Source: Ottelia alismoides (Eukaryota > Streptophyta > Magnoliopsida > Alismatales > Hydrocharitaceae). From it: a stretch of 64,000 nt of DNA. Below, one piece after another: positions 9,155-21,287 of the stretch. Position 1 is the stretch's first letter, and each line of letters begins with the position of its first letter. The notes under the pieces were generated by a model. That model saw only the letters and a program-made list of their open reading frames with translations, did no database searches and had not been told where the DNA came from. Location: the NCBI GenBank assembly GCA_037367405.1, contig JAZKJV010010762.1:248001-312000 (forward strand), given 5' to 3'. Position numbers and translations under genes: made by a program.

Positions 9155-12100
9155 CTGGCAACTTGTACAATAAATTAAGAAAACTGTGTTAGTAGAACGT
9201 CCCTAAAGTCTATAAACCCCCACAAATCAAAGCTGTGCTTGAAAATCAGCCAGGAAAGTTACATCTTGCATGCATCCAAAACATCCACTAGTAAGCAATT
9301 GCTACAAAATATGTACCACAGGAAGAATGCAAACTACATAGACAAGGAGATTGGCATCAATAGATGCAGTTACATGTCTAGGTAGGAGCTTGAATACAAA
9401 CTCCATGAACATATGTTTATCACATATTTATCAATTATAAAGACATCTGCACCTACATCAACTTCATTACCACGCAGAGCGCCTATTGACAAGTGCTGCG
9501 AAAACTGAAACTTCTTAACAAGGAAATGGAATCCCATATAGGATCTCTGTTAACAATCACAAAGAAGTCCAAAACAAACATATAACAACAAAGGACCCAA
9601 CTCTAAAACACTCCAAATTAAACTGGCCTTACATATTGCACAAGCTCAGTTTAGACAAGTTATGTTAAAATTCTAGGAAGCACCTAGTAAAAAAATCTAC
9701 AATTTATTCGTCAGTTGATACATGGAAGGGAAATCTTGCAGAAAAGGATGGCATCTGAAATGATAAGGAAATCAAGAATATGTTTGGCTCACTCATGAAT
9801 AACAATTACAAAGAAGTCCAACAAACATAAACAACAAAGAAAGGACCCTATTCTAAAGCACTCCGCATTAAATTTGGAGTTACATATTGCATAAGGTCAG
9901 TTTGGGCAAATTATGTTGAATGCCTGAGAAGCAACTTGTAAAAAAAGTCTACATTTTGGTCCTTGTAATTAATTTTTGATATTGTGAATATATATAGAAT
10001 TTATGGGTGGGCATCTCCTCGACTTCGCACCATCTTTTTCTTTAAAAAAGGTCCGCATTTTGCTCGTCAGTTGAGACATGGTATGGAAATCTTGCTGAAA
10101 ACGATGCCATCTCATAAGAAATGGAAATCAAGCTTAATATGTTTGGTGCACTCGTGAAGGACAGCTCAATTGCAATAAAAGAACGCTTAATATCACAAAT
10201 ACATCTGATCTGAACATGAACAAAGGCAGGAATGTTGATACAAGCACAATAGAAATCATTTAAAATTTCACAAGTGCGCCATAACATGATATTCACTCAG
10301 TTTCTGGTCAGGAGGCTACTAGCTTCATTCTTCGCAAAGTAACCAGGATATTTGCCCTGTTGAGTCATATTTCCTATATATAGTAAAGGGATCTTGGGTA
10401 TAAATCTATTTACCCTAATCATAGATAAGCTATATATAGCACCCCTTATTCCAAACTAAAAGAGAAAAACCAAGGCGCCCATGAGAGATATTAAGGTGAT
10501 CATTCCCATGGTTTTTTCCCTATTGTAGAAAAGGGTTTTCACATAAATTGCATGTTTTTGTGTTTCCTCTCATGGTTTGTGTTTTGTTTAGCATGGTATC
10601 TCAGCGGGAAGCTTTCCATATGCATGGGACACATCTAGAGCGCTTGTAGATGTATTTATGGGTAATTCGAGATCTTTGCCCATGGAACGAGATCTCCCAC
10701 AAGAGAAAGACCTCTTTTTAATGGAGAGACATGTACTGAGTGTCCATGAGCCTGATCACTGCCCTTGATCGACCTAGTCACCACCTTGATTGACCAGTTT
10801 GGCATCACGGGCCAGTCTTTATTGCTCTATGTCGACTAGATTATTCAATATTGTGATTAATCACTATGATCATGGTGATCGATCACCTTCTATTCATGAC
10901 TATTCCAAGAGTTCTGGTTATCAATAAAGATTCCAGGTTGATCGATCACCTTCCATTCATGCCTATTTATGTAAATCCTGGTGATTAATCAAACATACAT
11001 ATCGATCAATCGATCACCTTCTGCTCTCTTTTTTTTGAAGAGCCACCTATGATCGATCAGCTTTTTTATCAATCAATTTATATTTGATTGATCTCATTCT
11101 ATCTCTGCAACAATGTCAAAGACGATAAATCAGACAATAACAGCAATATGGTTGCTTTTTGAAAGAACAACAATATGGTTGTTGCTTCTCCTTCGGTGAA
11201 GATGCTTGACGATATAAGTGTTAAGTGTAGCTATCCCATCTGGGATGTCGTTGTTGAGATGGAGATAGCAGGTCAAGGGTTTGTTGATTACATAGTAGAC
11301 ACTAAGAATCCCACCCTCCTCCGAAGAGGATGGTAAGTGGAGCAACAATACATTGACAATAGCAAGGTCAAGAAAGGCACATTCCTACGTAATGTAATTA
11401 AAAAACTTTATTCCCCAACTAAGTCAACAAATTTTTTTTCTGTCAATACTGCAGCCATATCGCATAGAATGTATGCGCTATAGGATATCACATAGAATGT
11501 AAGCGTATCTCCATAGCGCACAGAATTCCTGGCTTCTTATGCCTATGATGCACACAATCTATGCGCTATGCTCTGTAGTTCCAAAAAAATAAACAAAACG
11601 TTACATCCCTAAACCCGCCTGAGGAGCGCTCACTTACTTATGTTCGAGTACTCATGTTCTCTCGTTCTCCAGAGCCACCTTCGCAACCTCCGTCTCCGAC
11701 GCCCTCTGCCTCCGACGTTGACGCCCTTCGTCGCTGACGCCCTCTGCCATTGATGCCTCACACCGCCTGCTCAGGTCGCCACCTCTCATTCTCCACCAAG
11801 TTTTTCTCTTCCAGGGTAACTTTCTCTGGCCTTTATAAACTTAGGGATCTACGTTTTTATGGCTTTTTATTCATTATTAATTGTTATTTTAGCAGAACAT
11901 TGGTCTATGCATGACTTAAGATGACGTTGATGTAGTTTTTAGGAGGTCAATGGCACATATATATTGCATGTTTGAATTGAAGAGTCATAATGGTGTTTTA
12001 GTTGTCCGGTCTTACGAGGCCTATGATTGCGAATGTCTGTCTTTCGAAGAGTTGTTGGAATTCGTTTGTATGAAATTTACGTTGGATAGGAGCAGTCACA

Positions 12101-15100
12101 ACATCAAGATATCACATCGCATTGGAACCGGTACAATGATGGCATCTATCACAGATGATGATGTCCATGGTATTTTTCTTTACGTCAAGACAATTGCAAA
12201 GACAGGTCCCATAGAGATGGTAGTAGATGCATCTCCGATTGAATGTGCACCCAGTGACCACACCGTGAGAGCACTTGGTTCGACCTTTATGGCTGATCTA
12301 TCTAGTGAACTCCCACCTACTCTGGCACGTAATAATGAGAGTAGCTATATCAGTGAGGTTGTGTTGAGAGAAGTGAATCATGTTCTAAATGATTTGTCCA
12401 TCGCGGGTCACTGACGATGAGATGGTGAATGAAATTAAGGAAGTTGAAGATGAAGTTGCGCATGACCATCTAACAGATGGTGTTCTTGTTCCTTCTTCCA
12501 TACATTCTGCAATATCTTAGGTGGTGATGGGCTTGTCAATTTTGAAGAGAATTTTCAAAATGAAAGTGGCTTTAACAGCATTGGTCATGAACAGTGTAAG
12601 AGTCGCACTATCAAAACAAAAGATGCCCTTATATTTTTTGTGAAAAATTCAACAACAACAACAACAAAGCCTTTTCCCACAATTAAGTAGGGTCGGCTAC
12701 ATGGATTCTTCGCCTCCATTCAGATCTGTCTTGGGTCAATCCCGGGCTTATATCGACAAAACAAAGATCCCTTCGTATGGTCTCTTTCCAACACTTCTTG
12801 GGTCGTCCCCGCCCTCTCTTAGCCGGCTCAACATCCCAACACTCGCATCTCCTAACGGGCATCAGCTGATCTTCTTTGCAAATGACCAAACCATCTTAAG
12901 TGGTTTTCTCGCATATTATCCTCGATCGGAGCAACACCAACTTTCTTTCGGATTGCATCATTCTGAATCCGATCTTTACGTGTGTGTGTGTGTATCCACA
13001 CATCCACCTTAGCATTTTCATTTCTGCTACAGCCATTCTCTGCACATGTCTATGGTTCACAGGCCAACATTCAGATCCATAGAGCATAGCAGGTCTCACG
13101 GCTGCTTTGTAAAACTTTCCTTTAATTTTTAAAGGAATTTTCTTATCACAGAGAACAGCAGAGGCTCCTCTCCACTTTAACCAGCCTGCATTTATTCTAT
13201 TAGTAACATCTCCATCAATTTCCCCACCATGTTGCAAAATAGATCCCAGATATCTAAAAGAATCTCTCTTCTGAATATTATCATCACCAATATTTACCTC
13301 AATTCCTTCACCATTGCTTCCATCAAAGGTGCACTCCAAATATTCTGTCTTAGCCCTACTTATACGAAATCCTTTACTCTCCAACTCATGTCTCCAGACC
13401 TCGAGCTTCTCATTTACTCCATCTCTAGTCTCGTCAATCAACACAATATCATCAGCAAATAACATACACCAAGGTAACTCATCCTGAATGTGACTTGTCA
13501 ACTCGTCCATAATCAAAGTAAAAAGAAATGGACTCAAAGTTGAACCTTGATGTAAACCAACGTTGATGTCAAAATAGCCAGTCTTCTCAGACGGTGTCCT
13601 TACACAAGATAAAGCCCTATCATACAAGTCCTTTATGAGGTTAATGTATAAGACAAGCACTTGTCTCTTCTCCAAAACTCTCCACAATATCTCTCGTGGG
13701 ACTGAATCATAAGCCTTCTCCAAATCAATAAATATCATATGGAGGTTCTTCCTTTTAGCTCTATAAATCTCCATTGTTCTCCTCAGCAAATGAATGGCTT
13801 CAATAGTTGAGCGACCTGGCATGAATCTGAATTGGTTTTCTTTGACGTTGGAAACATGCCTCAACCTTCTCTCGATCACACGTTCCCAAATTTCCATAGT
13901 GTGACTCATCAGCTTGATACCTCTATAATTTGAATAATTTTGAATGTCTCCTTTATTTTTATAAAGAGGCACCACGATACTCCTCCTCCAATCTTCAGGC
14001 ATTTTCTTGCTTCGCCAAATAACATTGCATAGATTCGTAAGCCAAGTCAAACCGCGCTCACCTAAAACTTTTCAAACTTCTACAGGGATGTCATCCGGTC
14101 CTAAACTTTCCCAGGTCTCATAACCTTCAAAGCATCCTCTACTTCCTTTCTTCGAATCCGTCTATAGCTTGCACGATTCAAGTAACTTTCACTACTAGCT
14201 AGATCACCCAAAGTGATCTCTCTATTTCCTTCCCCAATAAAAAGTTTATGGAAGTACTGCTCCCATCTAGTCTCTATATCCTTCTGAGTAACAAGCATGT
14301 GACCTTCCTCGTCCTTAATGCATCTTACTTGAGAAAGGTCTTTGGTCTTTCTTTCTCTTGCTTTGGCCAACCTGAATATATCCTTCTGGCCCTCCTTAGA
14401 GTCGAGATTTTTATACAAAACTTCATAAGCTTTCGACTTAGCTTCGCTTACAGCCTTCTTTGCTTCCTTTGCTATTTTGTAGTTTGTGACAGTTTCCTCT
14501 GTTCTATCCTTAGACATAGCTTTAAAGCATGCTCTTTTAATTTTTAGCTTCTCTTGCACCCCTTCACTCCACCAGCAAGCCTCCTTTTGACTTGGGGCTC
14601 CTCCCTTTGACTCGCCTAGCATCTCTTTGGCTACCTTTCGGATACAAGATGCTACTGCCTCCCACATCTCGTTTGCACTTCCACTACAATCCCAAGATAA
14701 ATCTTCTAAAACCTTTTCCCTGAAGCTCGATTGCTTCAGTGGAAGATTCCACCATCTAGTTCTAGTGACCTTAGGAACCCTCCTTTTCTTTACCAGCTCT
14801 TTTATTTGTACATCCAAGACTAACAAGCGATGTTGGGTTGTCAAACTCTCTCCCGGGATTACTTTGCAGTCTTTACAACACAACCGATCTCTTCTCCTCA
14901 ACGCAAAGTAATCTATCTGTGTTCTCGTTGGCCCGCTCTTATAAGTAATTAAATGCTCCTCCCTCTTCTTGAAGAGAGTGTTTGCTATGAAAATACCATA
15001 TACAACAACAACAAAGCCTATTCCCACAATTAAGTAGGGTCGGCTACATGGATTCTTCGCCTCCATTCAGATCTATCTTGGGTCAATCTCGGGCTTATAT

Positions 15101-18100
15101 CCAAAAAACTAAGATCCCTTCGTATAGTCTCTTTCCAACACTTTTTGGGCCGTCCTCGCCCTCTCTTAGCCGGCTCAACATCCCAACACTCGTATCTCCT
15201 AACCGATGCATCAGCTAACCTTCTTTGCAAATGACCAAACCATCTTAAGCGGTTTTCTCGCATTTTATACTCGATCTGAGCTACACCAACTTTCTTTCTG
15301 ATTGTATCATTTCGAATCCGATCTTTACGTGTATGTCCACACATCCATCTTAGCATTTTCATTTATGCTACAGCCATTCTATGGTTCATTTACGTGATTG
15401 TATCATTTCTGCACATGTCTATGCACATTTTTACGTGATTGTATCATTTCTGCACATGTCTATGGTTCGCAGGCCAACAATCAGATCCATAAAGCATAGC
15501 AGGTCTCACGGCTGCTTTGTAAAACTTTTCTTTAATTTTTAAAGGAATTTTCTTATCACAGAGAACAGCGGAGGCTCCTCTCCACTTTAGCCAGCCTGCA
15601 TTTATTCTATTAGTAACATCTCCATCAATTTCCCCATCATGTTGCAAAATAGATCCCAGATATCTAAAAGAATCTCTCTTCTGAATGTTATTTCGCCAAT
15701 CTTCACCTCGATTCCTTCACCATTGCTTCCATCAAAGGTGCATTCCATATATTCCGTCTTAGCCCTATTTATACGAAAACCTTTACTCTCCAATGTATGT
15801 CTCCAAACCTCAAGCTTCTCATTTACTCCATCTCTAGTCTCGTCAATCAACACAATATCATCAGCAAATAACATACACCAAGGTAACTCATCCTGAATGT
15901 GACTTGTCAACTCGTCCATAATCAAAGTAAAAAGAAATGGACTCAAAGCTGAACCTTGATGTAAACCAATGTTGATATCAAAATAGTCAGTCTTCAACGT
16001 CGAGGTCCTTACACAAGATAAAGCCCTATCATACATATCCTTTATGAGATTAATGTATAGGACGGGTACTTGTCTCTTCTCCAAAACTCTCCACAGTATC
16101 TCTCGTGGGACGGAATCATAAGCCTTCTCCATATCAATAAAGATCATATGGAGATTCTTCCTTTTAGCTCTATAAATCTCCATTATTCTCCTCAGCAAAT
16201 GAATGGCTTCAATAGTTGAGCGACCTGGCATGAATCCGAATTGGTTTTCTTTTACTTGGGAAACTTGCCTCAACCTTCTTTCGATCACACATTCCCAAAT
16301 TTTCATAGTGTGACTCATCAGCTTGATACCTCTGTAATTTGAACAATTTTGAATGTCTCCTTTGTTCTTATAAAGAGGCATTCGAAATTGTTCTTATAAA
16401 GAGGCATTCAAATTTTACTTGGGAACTCAGCCATGACCGGTCCCAAGCCCGGGTAAATAAGGAGGGTTGCGCGTTAGGTAGCCGACAGCCAGCGCAAGAG
16501 AGAAAAATTCTTAAATAGTGTTCTTAAAGTTCTTCTAAGAACACTATTTATGAATTTGTCTCGAAACCGTTCGTATAAATTCCTAAATAGTATTCTTTTA
16601 AGAACACTTTTTAGGAATTTATCTCGAATTCGTTCGGATCTTTTAAACATGGATTTAAATATCATATGTCGTTACAAAATCCAGGATGACTTTTCCCTCT
16701 TCATTTCTATCCCCAAAACCATGTCCCCCATGAACACTAGCATACCCTGAAGCATCTTTTCTCACATGTCCATTAAGATCTCCACCTATGCAAATCATCT
16801 CTCTTTGTGGGATTCCTTGTAAAATCTTATCTAGATCCTCCCAAAAAGTTTGTTTAGTCCTTTCATCTAAACCAATTTGTGGTGCATAAACTGAGATTAT
16901 ATTCAGAATTTCTTTTTCAAGCACCAATTTTAGCAAAATAATCCGATCCCCGAATCTTTGCACCTCAGCCACACAATCCTTCAAATCCTTATGAACAACT
17001 ACTCCAACACCGTTCCTACCCCTATCTTTACCTGAATACCAAAGTTAAAGCATGTCTTCTCGATCTCCCTTACTTTCTCTCCAACCCATTTAGTCTCTTG
17101 AAGACATAGTATATGAATCTTCCTTCTTTCCATCGTATCCACTATCTCCATCAATTTTCCAGTCAAAGTGCCAATATTCCAACTACCAATCCGCAACTTC
17201 CGTTGCAATCTCTTTTGGACTAACTTCTTTACTCGCATGTGTCCATTATGCGAGAACCCTTGTAAATTTTGGATTGCATCCAGGCAATGATGCAGCGGAA
17301 CTAGCTTAATTACCCATATGCGTTCCTCATGCGAGAACCCTTGCAAATTTTGAACTACATCCAGGCTGCAATGTAGCGTCCCTTGCCAATTTTTCATTGC
17401 ATTCGGGCGATGCAACGCGTCGCAAGTAGGGAACGCCCCAACGAAATCTGTATGTTTGCTTAAATCCATGTTGAAAAGATCCGACTGTCATAAGGAAACA
17501 TCCTAAATAATATTTTTAAAAAAATATATTATTTAGGAAGTTGTCTCCGACAGTTTTACGCTGGCTATCGGCTACCTAATGAAACCCTCCTCATTTACCC
17601 GGGCTTGGGACCGGTCATGGCTGAGTTTTTTTGTGAAAAACTACCACATATTTTTCCATTACAACTTTGCATTAAAGAATCTACCACATTGGTTTGGTCG
17701 ATCTTGTGCATGATGGCCACCAATGGTTGCAAGTGGTTTTTGTGTGGCCATTATCGCAAACTTGGTGGATGTGGGTAATATCTAAGCTTGGTGATCCACA
17801 CTCATGCATCAATCCGTCTGTCGGTTAGGATCATCCCCAACTTGACTGCAACTTCATGGCCCGAGAGGTGATAGACTTTGTGAGGGACGGCCCAATTGTC
17901 ACGAGCCCAATTCTAGGTTGTCGGATCCTTCCATATCCGGATATAGTTACTCATCAATAATTTATTCAGCAATCACAACTAACATTCAGAAACATACTGC
18001 AATTAAAAATACTCAGAAAGAAGTATTTAATACTTTTCCATTCACAAAATAAAGTTTACATGATACATTGTCCCACTATAACCATTTACAAGTACATCAG

Positions 18101-21100
18101 CTGGAAAGGAAATACACAAAAAGATTACCAACTACTTTATAGAGTAAAATTACTGTGGCTGGCTGGATGGCTATTATGTTAGCTGGCTGGATTATTAAAG
18201 TCCTTGTGATGGCTCACCGATACCTATTGGATTTGCATAAATCATACGATGAAGATTAGCGAATGCTAAGTAACGAAGAAGAGAAAAGCAAACAAGTAGT
18301 ATAGTTTAGCATAACTTATTATACCAGAAAGCTTCATTTTCTCATTAGTTTAAGTCTTATTCCTTCTATTCCACGTCAAGGATTAGTATAGGGAAAACAT
18401 CACCATTCATGTACTCCAAAGTTGTGGGTGCTTCGAGATTGGATTTTGCGTTGATCGTGAGCTTATGTCATCGCACATCGCCTCAACCAATCCTGCAATG
18501 CTACCTAGACAATTTCCTTTTCTTTTATTATCCAGCGTTTCAAACCCTCAGCATGACAAATAAAGAAGCACACCATCCTCGAGGACTCGGTAACTTAAAA
18601 CCGCAGGTTAACCTTTAATCACATATATTAGTGGCTTTAAATACAAGTTATCGTGACCCAGCCGCTATCCAACCACCCGTACCTCCACATGGCACGATCG
18701 CATCTTCAGTCAGTCAATCCGCCTAATGGCAACAGATTACCACGCATTACAAATAATTTATTTCGTACGCTCAACATATCCAGGCAACCGTGTACCACCA
18801 AGGTTTGGCCTGCCAATACGGATGTTCTTCTAACAAACCTACAAGTTACATGCCCGACCTGTAGTTCTACTCTCAGTCATTCCTAACGTAACACACGATA
18901 CTTTTCAGGATCCAAATCAATACACATCACTTCTCATGATGAAATTCTTGCGTTAAGCATTCAATTAACATATTTATTAACATTGAGTATAGACTCATAC
19001 ATATATTATTCATATGTATATATACTCATATTTATACTTATTTTACTCTCAAACCCTAACTTTCCAAGCTACTGCATCAATTCGATGCTTAGACATTATT
19101 TTAGTGGGACTCACAAAATAACTTTTAATATTTTCTCAAAAATATCCAAATTAGGGTTCTTCGTAGTGAAGAACATAAAATCAGGAATTTCAATGATCTC
19201 GTATGAAAACCCAACAGCAAAAGTAAGGATTTCGTTACCTAATTGAGCTTTCTCTCGCGTTGTAGTGCTTTATCATGATTCATTTTAAGAAAGGATGATC
19301 TATGGTTCCTGAAACGATCAAATTTTATTTTCATATCAAGAACACTAAGAACATGCCAAGAAAATGAAGAACGAACGAAGAACACGAATAACGCGAAGAA
19401 CAAACGAAGAACACGAAGAACATATTTTCTCTTGAAATTTCAGCAAAGCTTCCTTTTATACGGGGTGATATTTCTAGGAAAATTTTGATAGAGTTTTCTC
19501 TTATATTGGGACATATTTCTAGGAAAATTTCGACAGAGCTTCCCTTTATATCGAGACATATTTCAATAGAAAAAATGGAAAGAGTTTCCTCTATAAAATC
19601 AAGAGGAAAACAACATCGAAACCAAAGGAATATAATCAAACTGCAAGCGATGAAGAATCATAGACATCATATGTCTTAGATAAGTGAAGGTGTGACGAAT
19701 CGCAGGGTTCATTGACATGCATAGCCGCCCGCACCTAAGTAAGGTGTTAGACAGATTTCTCCCTCAAAATAAGTATAAAAGCGAAATCGAAAGAATATAA
19801 TAGAACTATAAACGATGGAGAATCGGTAGACACCACGCGTCTTAGATGAGTGAAGGTGTGACGAATCACAGCGTTCACTGACGTGCATAGCCACCTATAC
19901 CTAAGTAGGGTGTTAAACAGATTTCTCCTCGAACCACTATACAAAATGAATCGAAAAGGAAGATAAATCGAGAACCTAGCTCAAGTTAGATCTATTTACC
20001 TATTAAGCCAACTAGGAGGGGATGGTATCATCGTCCTCATCCTCGTTCTCCCATCAGCGCTTCGCTAGCGTTCCTTCCCTTCCTCCCTCTCCTCTCCCGA
20101 CCTCTCAACCCTAGCCTTCGGGTAGTGGTGGTAGTAGAAATCGTAGAGAATGAATGGATGGGCTATTTATAGGCTTCAGAAACCACTAACCATGATTAGT
20201 AAATCATGCTTTAACCCTTAACCGCGGTTAAAAGATGGATGATCATGACCTCTGCATTGCCGACACTTGAGAAGACATATGACAAACTGAGTGACATGGC
20301 TATCTCGCTCTTACAGTTAAAGACTCCATCTATTCATGGGTAGATTTCTGTCACTGTCATGTGTTCATGACGTCTGTGTTGCAATACATATCAAGAACGT
20401 GATCGTGGTTGTGTTGTACTTCCATGGGACATGGATACAATCAATGTACATTTTGTGAGAAATATGGCCACCCTGAGACTAATTGTTGGACTAAGCATGG
20501 CTATACTCCTATGCGTGTGGTCATTACTAAAAGTAATGACCAGTTTATGATGGTCCTTGGGGGATTTTGACGACTTTATGAATCGCTTAAGCATGAAGTC
20601 TCCAAGTAGTTCTATACCATCTCAACAGGGAGATCATTCTAATACGGTTGTTCACGTATCTCACTCGAGTTATTTCCTTACTATATTAAGTACAATTTTA
20701 ATGTGGTTGGTAACTACCAAAGACACTACCCATCGTTGTGGAGAGAATATCTCATCGGATATTTGTAATCAGCGTGCCCAGGTTGAGTAAGTTAAGTTGT
20801 TAATGACAGACTATCTCATGTTGGAGGGCGAGAGGTTACTCTTACATCAAGTATCAGACTCATTAAGTTTCTTTTTGTTCTAAAGTCCCCATCAGCTTAT
20901 TATTAGTTAGTAAAATAAGAAAAGATCTCAACAGTTGAGCTATTTTTGATATTGTCTCGTTTAATTTTCAAGACATCTTGACTGAAAGGATGATTTATGC
21001 AGACTGTGAAGAAAGTAGCATCCATCATTTGATCCGATCCCTTATTGTTTCTGCTTGTTATGGGATTCAGTTCTCACCTACTTTTGACACTTTAGGCATC

Positions 21101-21256
21101 AGTACTTAGGCCACCTCTCTTTATAGAAGCTTTATCAGGTACTTCCTCAACTTATGCCCATTATTCAGTATCATCGGTGCTCTTCTCATGTTTATGATAC
21201 TATCTAACTTTGCAGAAGATAACCACATATCTTTAACAATGACCAATCAAGGATCG

Positions 21257-21287
<31 letters not shown>

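Larger units (their letters stand above)
15002..16656 (-). mobile_element. RTE-2, LINE inserted in RTE-1, with 5' inversion
   Basis: Flanked by AAATACCATAT (14991-15001) and AAATATCATAT (16657-16667), an 11-bp duplication with one change. From its 3' tail (caa repeats at 15002) it carries the RT region on the minus strand to about 16400. It then switches abruptly to the plus strand, where the first ~233 bases of an RTE (5' UTR to the start codon) are present in reverse orientation. This is the arrangement expected from twin priming. The middle (endonuclease and early RT) is absent. Confidence 0.85.
12648..17626 (-). mobile_element. RTE-1, full-length RTE-clade LINE (interrupted)
   Basis: Flanked by a perfect 14-bp target duplication TTTTTTGTGAAAAA (12634-12647 and 17627-17640). 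On the minus strand it starts ctcagccatgaccgg at about 17625 and ends in a short (ttg)n tail (seen as caa repeats at 12650-12668), as plant RTE elements do. Removing the internal RTE-2 insertion leaves about 3.3 kb, a full-length size. It encodes an AP endonuclease and a reverse transcriptase, with several frameshifts. It sits inside the MULE relic. Confidence 0.88.
17897..20300 (-). repeat. Probable LTR-derived region, minus strand
   Basis: Begins TGTCACGAGCCC, a start common in Gypsy LTRs. Near its far end the minus strand has a strong TATA context (gcctataaatagc; tatttata at 20164-20171 on plus) followed by a leader-like stretch. There is no coding capacity. The right end and the target duplication could not be found, so a solo LTR or a truncated element are both possible. 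It interrupts or ends the MULE relic. Confidence 0.35.
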
